From the NCBI GenBank assembly GCA_041691815.1, contig JBEPTZ010000035.1, forward strand, positions 1 to 36,509: a stretch of 36,509 nucleotides of DNA, written 5' to 3'. This stretch comes from 70-18 sp041691815. Its GTDB lineage: Bacteria > Pseudomonadota > Alphaproteobacteria > Acetobacterales > Acetobacteraceae. Numbering within the stretch: the first letter of the stretch is position 1; every line of letters begins with the position of its first letter. A program made the position numbers and the translations under genes. Shown here piece by piece: positions 15,223 to 22,923 of this stretch. A model generated the notes under the pieces. The model searched no databases. It was not told where the DNA came from and worked only from the letters and a program-made list of their open reading frames with translations.

Positions 15223-16685
15223 CCGCCGGATTGCAAGGTGGGCCGGGGCCGAGCCTGGTCCGGGCGCGGTGGATCGTCAGCTACATCAATGGCGGCCACA
15301 CGCTGGTCGAGAATGGCGAACTGGTGTGGCAGGACGACCGCATCCTGTTCGTCGGCCAGCGGTATCCGGGTGAGGCGGCCCGACGGTTCGATCTGGGGGA
15401 GCGGCTGGTGGGACCGGGGTTCATCGACGTCGACGCGCTTGGCGACCTCGATACCGGGCTGCTGACCTTCGATAACGGACCAGGCTGGCGCACCGGCCGG
15501 ATGTGGCCGCGCAGCTACGTGCAGCGTGGCCCGTACGAGATGTATACGCCGGCCGAACTGGCATTCCAGAAGCACTACGCATTCGCCCAGTTGATCCGCA
15601 ACGGCATCACCACCGCCCTGCCGATCGCCTCGCTGTTCTACCGCGAATGGGGTGAAACGGTGCCGGAGTTCGAGGCGGCGGCGGACGCGGCGCTGGCCCT
15701 CGGGCTGCGAGTGTATCTCGGCCCGGCCTATCGCGCGGGAAACCCGGTGGTGGAGGCCGATGGCACGATCACCCTGGCATTCGACGAGGCGCGCGGCGAG
15801 GCCGGGCTGAATGCGGCATTGCAATTCTGCCGCACGCAGGAGGGGCGGGGCGGCGGCCTGGTCCGCACGATGCTGGCGCCGGACCGGATTGAAACCGCCA
15901 CCGCCGCGCTGATCCGCCGCTCGGCCGATGCGGCACGCGAAATGGGCGCGCCAATGCGGCTGCATTGCTGCCAGGGCGCGTTCGAGATGCAGACCATGCT
16001 GCGCCGGTTCGGCCAGACTGCCCCGGGCTGGCTGACGGAAATCGGCGCCATGGGCCCGCATCTGCTGCTGCCGCACGGTACCCATGTGCGTGACGGCGAT
16101 CTCGAGCGTATCCGTGACGGTGGCGCGGCACTGGTGCATTGCCCGCTGGTGATGGCGCGGCACGGCACCGCGCTGCGCAGCTTTTCGCAGTTGCGTGCGG
16201 CCGGCATGCGGATCGGCCTCGGCACCGACACCTGGCCCGCCGACATGCTGGCCAACATGCAACTCGGCGTGCTGCTCGACCGGGTGGTGCGCAGCGACGC
16301 CGCCAGCGTCCGGGCGCGCGATTATTACGACGCGGCCACACTGGGCGGTGCCGGCGCGCTGGGGCGGCCCGACCTGGGGCGCCTGGCGCCGGGGGCGAAG
16401 GCCGATTTCATCGCGATTGACCTCGGCAGCGATCGCGTCGGCCTGCGTATCGACCCGATCCAGACGCTGCTGCTCGGCGCCAGCGGCCGCGACGTCAGCG
16501 ACGTGGTCATCGATGGCCGCGTCGTGATGGCGGATGGCAGGATACCAGGGATCGACTGGAGCGCCCTGCACATCCAGGCGCAAGCCCAGTTCGACAAGCT
16601 ACTGGCGAAATATCCGCAGCGGACGTGGGAGCACCCTGGATTGGCAGAGATTTTTCCGCCGAGCTATCCGATAACCGGCCAATGA
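15219..16685 (+). CDS. amidohydrolase family protein lacking the strand-1 HxH motif
   Basis: The 488 residues have the overall plan of COG0402 amidohydrolases: LVRARWIVSYINGGHTL at the start, GPGFIDVDA at the end of strand 1, and LGRLAPGAKADFIAIDL near the C terminus. Strand 6 (LLLPHGTHV, H286), the ALVHCP turn and strand 8 (GLGTD, D337) are conserved. Where the family has HxH, this protein reads D72-A-L74 within FIDVDALGDLD. The strand-5 H-x-x-E reads H249-C-C-Q252. Metal binding must therefore differ, or the protein may have another role. ATG 15219 overlaps the previous stop. The C-terminal tail, with FDKLLAKYPQRTWEHP, extends past the usual end. It is the last gene of the plus-strand operon. 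Confidence 0.85.
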   Translation: MTAGLQGGPGPSLVRARWIVSYINGGHTLVENGELVWQDDRILFVGQRYPGEAARRFDLGERLVGPGFIDVDALGDLDTGLLTFDNGPGWRTGRMWPRSYVQRGPYEMYTPAELAFQKHYAFAQLIRNGITTALPIASLFYREWGETVPEFEAAADAALALGLRVYLGPAYRAGNPVVEADGTITLAFDEARGEAGLNAALQFCRTQEGRGGGLVRTMLAPDRIETATAALIRRSADAAREMGAPMRLHCCQGAFEMQTMLRRFGQTAPGWLTEIGAMGPHLLLPHGTHVRDGDLERIRDGGAALVHCPLVMARHGTALRSFSQLRAAGMRIGLGTDTWPADMLANMQLGVLLDRVVRSDAASVRARDYYDAATLGGAGALGRPDLGRLAPGAKADFIAIDLGSDRVGLRIDPIQTLLLGASGRDVSDVVIDGRVVMADGRIPGIDWSALHIQAQAQFDKLLAKYPQRTWEHPGLAEIFPPSYPITGQ

Positions 16686-16724
16686 GACAATCGAACGAGC
16701 CCGGCGGCAATCGGCGCCCGCATG

Positions 16725-17453
16725 CTACAAACCCTCGATCTTCGCATAACTCGCCAGCACATCGCGCGGATCGTCGCTGACCAGCAGCGCGCGGCTGGCA
16801 ATCGCTTCGAGGTGGTTGGTCATCAGTGCAGCGGCCTTCTCGGCGTCGCCCTTCAGCAGCGCCGCCAGCACCGCACGGTGTTCGGACGCGCCGCATTCGG
16901 CGGAATGACGGCGGCCGTAGAGCGCCAGGATCAGCGAGCACCGCGACACCACGTCATTGACATAGCGGGCCAGCAGCGCGTTACCGGCCAGATCGGCCAG
17001 CAGGGTGTGAAATTCTCCGGCCAGACGGATCGACGCTGCGGCGTCTCGCCCGCTGGCCTCCTCTTCGGCGTCGACATGGGCCTCGATGCGGCGGCGCTGC
17101 TCGGCAGAGAGACGGCCGGCGAGTTCCTGCACCACCAGGCGCTCAAGCGCGCCACGCACCGCGAAGATGTCGCGCCCGTCCTCCAGGCTCGGGTGGGCGA
17201 CACAGGCGCCGCGATTGGGGCGAAGCTCGACCAGGCCTTCGGCGCTCAGGCGGAGCAGCGCCTCGCGCACCAGGGTGCGGCTGACTCCAAGGCGCTCGCC
17301 AATCGAATCCTCGGGCAATTTCGTACCGGGCGGCAGCGCCTGTTCGAGGATCGCACGCTTGAGGGCTCGGTAAACCGCCCCGGAGCGCAGCACGGAGGTG
17401 TTCTGCGGCGCGGGGCGAGCGGGGGGAGAGCTTGGTGATGCCTTCGCCGTCAT
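16725..17453 (-). CDS. GntR family transcriptional regulator, FCD (FadR-like) subgroup
   Basis: This 242-residue DNA-binding protein has a winged helix-turn-helix at about 25-88 (LPEDSIGERLGVSRTLVREAL, then LSAEGLVELRPNRGACV). An all-helical FCD effector domain follows at about 95-225. Within it, EFH, SEHRAVL and MTNHLE supply the histidines that usually hold a metal and contact the effector. ATG 17453 has GGAGGAG ten bases upstream. The gene converges on the amidohydrolase operon across 39 bases. It is likely a ligand-responsive repressor of the surrounding transport and catabolic genes, with candidate sites in 12415-12649. An imperfect palindrome with a TAAGATATTA core in its own leader (about 17473-17482) could serve autoregulation. 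Function by proximity is inference. Confidence 0.92.
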   Translation of the reverse strand: MTAKASPSSPPARPAPQNTSVLRSGAVYRALKRAILEQALPPGTKLPEDSIGERLGVSRTLVREALLRLSAEGLVELRPNRGACVAHPSLEDGRDIFAVRGALERLVVQELAGRLSAEQRRRIEAHVDAEEEASGRDAAASIRLAGEFHTLLADLAGNALLARYVNDVVSRCSLILALYGRRHSAECGASEHRAVLAALLKGDAEKAAALMTNHLEAIASRALLVSDDPRDVLASYAKIEGL

Positions 17454-17649
17454 GCGTGTGGATCTCCTCCGTTAATATCTTATCGGGCAGAGGCTGCGGC
17501 GCGTCCAGGTGTCGGCGTGATGGGGTGCTGCTGGGAGCCTTGCCAAAGCTGCTACCGCCATTGCGGTTGAGGCGCCGCCGCGGCAATCTGGCCGTTCGTC
17601 GCGATTCGTCAAGTATATCGGCGGTGGAGCATGTTGCGGCTTCGAATTT

Positions 17650-18441
17650 TTGGCTGTGCGGCGCGATGAGTCGGCCGTGATCCAGAAATTTCTACCCGGC
17701 CTGCCGGTAGACCTGATCCGTGCCGCGTATTCCCGGGCTCCCGGCAACGAGCTGGAAAGCGGCAAGTTCGCCAGCCCGGAGTCATCGGCGGCCCTGGTCG
17801 CCAACACGTTCGGCCTGTTCCTGGACCGGCCGGCAGACATGCCGCCGCTGGCCGTGGCGCCCGACGGGCCTTGGACGCCGCTGTCCGCGCAGCTCGAGGC
17901 GATCGTCCGCTTCCCCTGGTCCGGCGGCCGCCACCCCTGCCTGCACGTGCTGGTGGTAACAGCCACCGAGTTGGTTGGCATCGAATCCAAGCGTTACGAG
18001 CCGTTCCGGTCCAAGACGCCCGTCGCGTTGTCCGAAGCCTATTGGCGTCCGGTTTGGGGCGAGCGGATGGGCGGCTACGCCGCCGTGCGTGATGGTCTGC
18101 GCGACGGAACGCGCCGGTTCCGGCATCTCGACGCAACCCAGTTGGTGAAGCACGCGTTCGGCCTTCGCACCGCAAGCCGGAAGATGTCGCCGGTGCCCCT
18201 TGCGCCGGTACTGGTCTATCTCCATGCTGAACCCGGCCACTGGCCGGATGGTCGCGCCGTGCCGCCGGCGGACATCGAGGCACATCGGCGCGAGATCGCC
18301 GTCTTCGCCGGCCTCGTGGCCGGTGACGAGGTGGTGTTTCGCGCCACGCCCTACCGAGACATGCTGCGGTCGTGGGATGCCAGCCCGCTTGCCGCCGTCC
18401 GCGAGCATGTCAGCGCGGTGCGCCGGCACTTTCACCTATAG
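17650..18441 (+). CDS. hypothetical protein, PD-(D/E)XK-nuclease-like (PGN_0703-like)
   Basis: The 263 residues do not match a housekeeping family that I know. The middle reads NELESGKFASPESSAALVAN, then LEAIVRFPW, then LVGIESKRYEPF. An acidic residue ahead of a beta-strand carrying E-x-K is the pattern of PD-(D/E)XK nucleases, and the order resembles the PGN_0703-like putative restriction endonucleases. Later parts (SEAYWRPVWGERMGGY, RFRHLDATQLVKHAFGL, APVLVYLHAEP) look well folded. The start is uncertain: TTG 17650, GTG 17656 and an internal GTG are all poor, without a clear Shine-Dalgarno sequence, and the frame stays open upstream to before 17602. It is a single gene with no methylase or toxin partner nearby. 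The nuclease call is an eye-level inference. Confidence 0.6.
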   Translation: MAVRRDESAVIQKFLPGLPVDLIRAAYSRAPGNELESGKFASPESSAALVANTFGLFLDRPADMPPLAVAPDGPWTPLSAQLEAIVRFPWSGGRHPCLHVLVVTATELVGIESKRYEPFRSKTPVALSEAYWRPVWGERMGGYAAVRDGLRDGTRRFRHLDATQLVKHAFGLRTASRKMSPVPLAPVLVYLHAEPGHWPDGRAVPPADIEAHRREIAVFAGLVAGDEVVFRATPYRDMLRSWDASPLAAVREHVSAVRRHFHL

Positions 18442-18543
18442 AGGGTGATGACTGCAGCGCGGAATCGCACGAACGTCTGAATCAAGCGACAAAACAACGA
18501 GCTGGAAGATGGTGCCTTTACCTATCAGAAGGCATCACCCTCT
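18440..18543. repeat. 11-bp inverted repeat flanking about 82 bp
   Basis: AGAGGGTGATG at 18440-18450 is repeated exactly in inverse orientation as CATCACCCTCT at 18533-18543. The first arm overlaps the last codon region of the upstream gene. The enclosed DNA holds no ORF of note. The rest of the 298-bp gap up to clpA (18442-18739) has no gene that I recognise. It could be the ends of a small decayed mobile element or the stem of a structured RNA. Confidence 0.4.
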
Positions 18544-18706
18544 GGTAGCCGCGCCCACGAGCTGAGCCGCGCCGGCGCACTACGGCCAACGAGATTGGGC
18601 TTGCGCCAGAGTTCAAGCGGGTTGATGCAAATGCCTCAATGCCCGTGGAGCCTGCGACTTCTGATTGCTCGTACGCAATAAAAATCGCAGACTCCAAGGG
18701 CTTTGG

Positions 18707-18728
18707 CGGGGCGCGGGATAGCGCCCCG
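18707..18728 (-). terminator. GC-rich hairpin after clpA
   Basis: CGGGGCGC and GCGCCCCG form an 8-bp stem with a GGGATA loop (plus-strand reading), 12 bases past the clpA stop. No T-run follows on the minus strand, so it may be a weak or Rho-aided terminator or an mRNA-stabilising hairpin. Confidence 0.4.
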
Positions 18729-18739
18729 GCCCTGCTTCG

Positions 18740-21091
18740 TTACCCGGCGACCTCTGGCTCCTTCTCGCTGCCGCCCTCGTCGCTATCGCTTTCCGGCTTC
18801 GGCAGGGCCGGCAGGGCGGCTTCGATGAACTGGAAGTCCAGCTTGCCGTCTTTCAGCGTAACCTTCACCGCGCCGCCCTTGACCAGGCGGCCGAACAGCA
18901 ACTCCTCGGCGAGCGGCTTCTTGATGTACTCCTGAATCACCCGGCCGAGCGGCCGCGCGCCATACAGCCGGTCGTAGCCGCGCTCGGCCAGCCACTCCTT
19001 GGCGGCGGACGACAGCTCGATAGTCACGTTGCGGTCGGCGAGTTGCGCCTCAAGCTGCATGACGAACTTCTCGACCACCCGGCCGACGATCTCCGGCGAC
19101 AGCGCGGCAAAGGCGATCACCGCGTCCAGCCGGTTGCGGAATTCCGGGGTGAACATCCGCTTGATCGCGTCTTCGTCCTCGCCGACGCGGGCTTCGCGGC
19201 CGAAGCCGATCGCCTCCTTGGCCATGTCCGAGGCGCCGGCGTTGGTGGTCATGATCAGGATGACGTTGCGGAAATCCACCACCTTGCCGTTGTGGTCGGT
19301 CAGCTTGCCGTGGTCCATCACCTGCAACAGGATGTTGAACAGGTCGGGATGCGCCTTTTCGATCTCGTCCAGCAGCAGCACGCAATGCGGGTGCTGGTCG
19401 ATCGAGTCGGTCAGCATGCCGCCCTGATCGAAGCCCACGTAGCCCGGCGGCGCCCCGATCAGCCGGCTGATGCTGTGCCGCTCCATGTATTCGCTCATGT
19501 CGAAGCGGATCAGCTCGATGCCCAGCGTGCTGGCCAGTTGCCGCGCGACCTCGGTTTTGCCGACGCCGGTGGGGCCGCTGAACAGGTAGTTGCCGATCGG
19601 CTTCTCCGGCTCGCGCAGCCCGGCGCGGGACAGTTTGATGGCGGCGGCCAGGGCGTCGATCGCCTGGTCCTGGCCGAACACCATCGAGCGCAGGTCGCGC
19701 TCCAGATTGCGCAGCGTCTCCTTGTCGTCCGCCGAGACCGACTTGGCCGGAATGCGGGCGATCTTGGCGACGATCTCCTCGACATCGCGCAGCGTCACGG
19801 TCTTGCGGCGCTTGCCTTCGGGCAGCAGCATGCGGCTGGCGCCCACTTCGTCGATCACGTCGATCGCCTTGTCGGGCAGCTTGCGATCGTGGATGTATTT
19901 GCTCGACAACTCCACCGCGGCGCGGATCGCCTCCTCGGTGTAGCGGACCTTGTGGTGCTTCTCGTAGTTGGTCTTGAGGCCGCGCAGGATCTTGATGGCA
20001 TCTTCCTGGCTCGGCTCGTTGACGTCGATCTTCTGGAAGCGGCGGACCAGCGCGCGGTCCTTCTCGAAGTAGTTGCGGAATTCCTTGTAGGTGGTGCTGC
20101 CGATGCAACGCATGTTGCCGCTGGCCAGCGCCGGCTTCAGCAAGTTGGAGGCATCCATCGCGCCGCCCGAGGTGGCGCCGGCGCCGATCACCGTGTGGAT
20201 CTCATCGATGAACAGAATGGCGGCGTCCTGCGCCTCCAATTCGGTGACCACCGCCTTCAGCCGCTCCTCGAAATCGCCGCGATAGCGAGTGCCGGCGAGC
20301 AGGCTGCCCATGTCGAGTGCGTAGATGGTGGAGTTGGCCAGCACCTCCGGCACGTCGCCCTCGACGATGCGCTTGGCCAGGCCCTCGGCGATCGCGGTCT
20401 TGCCGACGCCCGGGTCGCCGACATAGAGCGGGTTGTTCTTCGTGCGGCGGCAGAGAATCTGGATGGTCCGCTCGATCTCGCTCTCGCGGCCGATCAGCGG
20501 GTCGATCTTGCCGGCCAGCGCCTTCTTGTTGAGATTGACGCAGTAGTTGGACAGCGCGTCCTGGCCACGGCCCTTGGATTTCTCCTCGCGCTCGTTCTCG
20601 CCGCCCTGCTCGTTGCCGCCGCCATTGCCCTGGGCGGCGCGCGGGGCGGCGCGGCCGGGGGCCTTGGCGATGCCGTGGCTGATGAAATTGACCGCGTCCA
20701 GCCGCGTCATGTCCTGGGTCTGCAGAAAATAGACGGCATGGCTCTCCCGCTCGCTGAACAGCGCGACCAGCACGTTGGCGCCAGTCACCTCGTCCTTGCC
20801 GGAAGACTGCACGTGGATGGCGGCGCGCTGCACCACGCGCTGGAAGCCGGCGGTGGGTTTCGGGTCGCCCGGGCGGTCGGTGGCCAGGCCGGCGAGGTCC
20901 TTGTCGAGGAACTCGGTGAGGTCGGTCCGCAGCTTGTCGAGGTCGACGCCGCAGGCACGCAGCACGGTGGCCGCATCGCTGTCGCCGGTGAGGCCGAGCA
21001 GCAGATGTTCGAGGGTGGCGTACTCATGCCGGCGCTCGGTGGCCAGCGAGAGGGCGCGGTGGAGCGTCTGTTCGAGGTTGCGCGAGAGCAT
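18740..21091 (-). CDS. clpA: ATP-dependent Clp protease ATP-binding subunit ClpA
   Basis: This 783-residue cytoplasmic AAA+ unfoldase feeds proteins to ClpP. The N domain (1-145) is the ClpS docking site. D1 has Walker A GDPGVGKT (225-232) and Walker B ILFIDE (292-297). D2 has Walker A GPTGVGKT (506-513), the pore segment GAPPGYVGFDQGG and the sensor arginine region near the end. EAIGFGRE contains the IGF loop that docks on ClpP. The linker at about 145-180 (Gly/Asn/Glu-rich) and the acidic C-terminal tail (PESDSDEGGSEKEPE) are low-complexity. ATG 21091 matches the usual MLSRNLEQ start and has AGGAG ten bases upstream; ATG 21121 would add ten unrelated residues. The adaptor gene clpS lies upstream in the same direction. 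Confidence 0.97.
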   Translation of the reverse strand: MLSRNLEQTLHRALSLATERRHEYATLEHLLLGLTGDSDAATVLRACGVDLDKLRTDLTEFLDKDLAGLATDRPGDPKPTAGFQRVVQRAAIHVQSSGKDEVTGANVLVALFSERESHAVYFLQTQDMTRLDAVNFISHGIAKAPGRAAPRAAQGNGGGNEQGGENEREEKSKGRGQDALSNYCVNLNKKALAGKIDPLIGRESEIERTIQILCRRTKNNPLYVGDPGVGKTAIAEGLAKRIVEGDVPEVLANSTIYALDMGSLLAGTRYRGDFEERLKAVVTELEAQDAAILFIDEIHTVIGAGATSGGAMDASNLLKPALASGNMRCIGSTTYKEFRNYFEKDRALVRRFQKIDVNEPSQEDAIKILRGLKTNYEKHHKVRYTEEAIRAAVELSSKYIHDRKLPDKAIDVIDEVGASRMLLPEGKRRKTVTLRDVEEIVAKIARIPAKSVSADDKETLRNLERDLRSMVFGQDQAIDALAAAIKLSRAGLREPEKPIGNYLFSGPTGVGKTEVARQLASTLGIELIRFDMSEYMERHSISRLIGAPPGYVGFDQGGMLTDSIDQHPHCVLLLDEIEKAHPDLFNILLQVMDHGKLTDHNGKVVDFRNVILIMTTNAGASDMAKEAIGFGREARVGEDEDAIKRMFTPEFRNRLDAVIAFAALSPEIVGRVVEKFVMQLEAQLADRNVTIELSSAAKEWLAERGYDRLYGARPLGRVIQEYIKKPLAEELLFGRLVKGGAVKVTLKDGKLDFQFIEAALPALPKPESDSDEGGSEKEPEVAG

Positions 21092-21421
21092 GGTGATGAC
21101 GCTCCTGTGGTCAGTGTGCATCCCGGTGATCGACCTGCGGGCGTCCAGGTTTATGCACGGCGGCAGAGTGACGAGCCGGTTGCCCGGCCCTTGGACTTCA
21201 GTCTCCGCAGCACCTGCGCTGCGGATATGGGGTGGCTGGCAGGATGATCCACCAATCTTTCGCGATTGTGCACCAGGGGGGCGGCAAATTCGCCCCTTTT
21301 CGTGGTTAAAATTTCAGCCAGCACCGGCAGGCGGCGGCAAGCCCGCCATCGCAGCCCTGCACGTAGCGCAAACCACACATGGTATCAACCAGTTGCCGCC
21401 GGTGTGGCGACACGTCAGGGG
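21092..21421. other. clpS-clpA intergenic region with one hairpin
   Basis: These 330 bases separate two co-directional partner genes and contain no ORF of substance. GGGGCG (21278-21283) pairs with CGCCCC (21291-21296) around the loop GCAAATT. A TTTT run follows on the plus strand only, whereas both genes are on the minus strand. The gap is long enough to hold a separate clpA promoter, but I see no clear -35/-10 pair. Confidence 0.4.
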
Positions 21422-21790
21422 TTATTCCTTCTCGATCGTACACTGCAACGGGTGCTGGTTCTGGCGAGCCAGATCCATGACTTGTGTCACTTTTGTCTCC
21501 GCGACCTCGTAGGTGAACACGCCGCAGACGCCGACGCCGCGGCGGTGGACATGCAGCATGATCTGGGTCGCCTCGTCGCGGTTCTTCTGGAAAAAGCGCT
21601 CCAGCACATGCACCACGAATTCCATCGGCGTGTAGTCGTCGTTGAGCATCAGGACTTTGTACATCGCCGGCTTGCGGGTTTTTGGCCGCGCCTTGACGAC
21701 AACGCCGGTGTTGGGCGTCTCGCCCCCCTTGCGGGTGGTGTCGTCGTCGCCTTTGCGCCCGTCATCCTTGGGCTTGCCGCCAACAGTCAT
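21422..21790 (-). CDS. clpS: ATP-dependent Clp protease adaptor ClpS
   Basis: This small adaptor, 122 residues from ATG 21790, presents N-degron proteins to ClpA. The diagnostic core is YKVLMLNDDYTPMEFVVHVL, whose NDD and Met/Phe residues shape the N-terminal residue pocket. It is followed by the HVHRRGVGVCGVFTYEVAETK strand-turn region with the second His of the pocket. The N-terminal 45 residues are charged and probably disordered, as expected for the part that enters ClpA. Starts at 21811 and 21886 are also open; none has a strong Shine-Dalgarno sequence, and 21790 gives a length nearest the family norm. It is located upstream of clpA on the same strand. Confidence 0.93.
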   Translation of the reverse strand: MTVGGKPKDDGRKGDDDTTRKGGETPNTGVVVKARPKTRKPAMYKVLMLNDDYTPMEFVVHVLERFFQKNRDEATQIMLHVHRRGVGVCGVFTYEVAETKVTQVMDLARQNQHPLQCTIEKE

Positions 21791-21953
21791 CACTCGCAAC
21801 CGTCCGATCATGGGTCTGGTGGGCAGGCGTGCCGCGCCTCGGCCAATGATATCGGTACTCGTGCCACGGATCAAAGGCTGCCGCATGGCGAATCTGCCCC
21901 GCGAAAAACTCTGCCGGCGAAAACCCCACGGCTGGGGCGCACCATAGACGTAG

Positions 21954-21985
21954 AAGAGGCCCGGGAGGGGGGTCCCGGGCCTCTT
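21954..21985 (-). terminator. strong hairpin terminator downstream of the phasin gene
   Basis: AAGAGGCCCGGGA (21954-21966) and TCCCGGGCCTCTT (21973-21985) form a perfect 13-bp stem closed by a six-base loop. It lies 44 bases past the phasin stop and before clpS. The T-run is short on both strands, so it could act in either direction. Placement makes phasin mRNA the main client and insulates clpS from a strongly regulated gene. Confidence 0.75.
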
Positions 21986-22029
21986 CCATCAACCCCCGCA
22001 AACTTCGCGGGAGGATTCAGCCGCGCGCG

Positions 22030-22572
22030 TTACGCAGCGCGGCCGAACTTTTCCGCCGCCAGGGTGACGCGGGCCGCGATCGGCGCCATCGCCTGCTCGG
22101 CCAGCTTCATCGAGGCGTCGGTCAGCTTGCCGGTCTCGGCCATCACGGTCTCGACCGAGCTGCGCGTGGTGGTGGTCTGCAGCTCCACCGCGTCCTTCAG
22201 CGACTTCACGGTCGACAGCGCCTTCATGGCGGCCATCGCCGCGTCCATCTGCGCCTGCGCGGTGGCGGCGAAGGCCTTCGACAGGTCCTGCACGCCGGCG
22301 GCCCAGATCTGGCTGGACTTCACGATCGCTTCGACATTGCCCTGGCTGAACGAAACCATCTCTTCAGCCGACTTCATAACCTTGTCCATGTTCGCTTTCA
22401 CTTCCGTCTGGGTTTTCTCAAAACCGGCCATCGCGCCGGCAGCGTGGTCCTGCAGGGCACCGACCGACTGGTCGAACCCGCTCTTCACGGCCGCCGCTGC
22501 GGTCGTCGTCGTCGTCTCGCTCGCCTGCTCTATGCCGGCCATCGGCGTCTCGGCAGTCTTCTTGGTAGCCAT
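22030..22572 (-). CDS. phasin family protein
   Basis: This 180-residue, almost wholly helical protein is rich in Ala, Lys, Thr, Met and Gln. It matches the phasin_2-type granule-associated proteins that coat polyhydroxyalkanoate granules. Features are an N-terminal Lys/Thr-rich segment (MATKKTAETPMAGIEQ), amphipathic heptad-like stretches (FEKTQTEVKANMDKVMKSAEEM, for example) and the QIWAAGVQDLSKAF segment common in phasins. ATG 22572 is preceded by AAGGAG nine bases upstream. It is monocistronic: its own promoter and operator lie upstream and a strong terminator lies downstream. Regulation by PhaR is suggested by the CTGC-N3-GCAG site. Control of granule size and number is the family role. 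The gene does not adjoin a PHA synthase here. Confidence 0.92.
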   Translation of the reverse strand: MATKKTAETPMAGIEQASETTTTTAAAAVKSGFDQSVGALQDHAAGAMAGFEKTQTEVKANMDKVMKSAEEMVSFSQGNVEAIVKSSQIWAAGVQDLSKAFAATAQAQMDAAMAAMKALSTVKSLKDAVELQTTTTRSSVETVMAETGKLTDASMKLAEQAMAPIAARVTLAAEKFGRAA

Positions 22573-22661
22573 TGCGCTGATCTCCTTGTGACCGCCCGGC
22601 CTGCCCGGCGTGTGCGCCATCCCGTCGCTCACCCGCCATCGCATCCGGTGCAAAACTCATG

Positions 22662-22672
22662 CTGCACTGCAG
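22662..22672. promoter_or_regulatory. PhaR-type operator (CTGC-N3-GCAG)
   Basis: The sequence reads CTGC-ACT-GCAG, inside a longer perfect palindrome TGCTGCA-C-TGCAGCA (22660-22674). CTGC-N3-GCAG is the site recognised by PhaR in Paracoccus and Rhodobacter. It sits just downstream of the predicted phasin -10 box, at or next to the transcription start, a good position for repression. Confidence 0.75.
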
Positions 22673-22679
22673 CAACGCC

Positions 22680-22708
22680 GATATAGGCGCCGCAGTTCGG
22701 GGGGTCAA
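22680..22708 (-). promoter_or_regulatory. sigma-70-type promoter of the phasin gene
   Basis: On the minus strand, TTGACC (22708-22703) is followed after exactly 17 bases by TATATC (22685-22680). Transcription would start near 22673, within the PhaR-type palindrome. The leader to ATG 22572 is about 100 bases. Confidence 0.7.
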
Positions 22709-22715
22709 GAGAAAA

Positions 22716-22730
22716 TTGTGCGCTGCACAA
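22716..22730. promoter_or_regulatory. second inverted repeat upstream of the phasin promoter
   Basis: TTGTGC-GCT-GCACAA is a perfect 6-bp inverted repeat ending about eight bases upstream of the -35 box. It shares the TGC/GCA theme of the PhaR site but not the exact consensus. It may be a weaker second PhaR site or the site of another regulator. The rest of the 351-bp gap between the phasin and carboxypeptidase genes (22573-22923) shows only the promoter elements listed. Confidence 0.45.
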
Positions 22731-22822
22731 AAAAGATCGCCGTCGACAACGAGGTCGGCAAAGCGCCGCAGCCGGCTTGAGGAAGTTGCCCATCTGCGAC
22801 CGAAGAACACCGTTTAACTCGT

Positions 22823-22828
22823 TATAAT
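22823..22828 (+). promoter_or_regulatory. candidate -10 box for the D,D-carboxypeptidase gene
   Basis: A perfect TATAAT lies about 95 bases before ATG 22924 on the plus strand, in a locally AT-richer patch. No good -35 hexamer is found at 16-18 bases, so the call rests on the -10 alone. Confidence 0.35.
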
Positions 22829-22923
22829 GCCAACATTTCGGCTGGACACTCGGTACCGCCTGCCGGTATCGTGCCGCAGCTACCGACCGATTTGCCTCGC
22901 TGAAACCGGGAGACGCGCACGTT

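Noticed and set aside
18442..18739. tRNA or small gene in the gap before clpA
   Set aside because: No cloverleaf, T-loop or conserved protein segment could be found; a short frame near 18639 runs into clpA antisense and has no start signal.
19043..21247. Long plus-strand open frame opposite clpA
   Set aside because: Same reason: an antisense shadow of a conserved coding region with shadow-like composition.
21278..21300. Rho-independent terminator of clpS
   Set aside because: The T-run follows the stem on the plus strand, while clpS is on the minus strand, so it is kept only as a hairpin.
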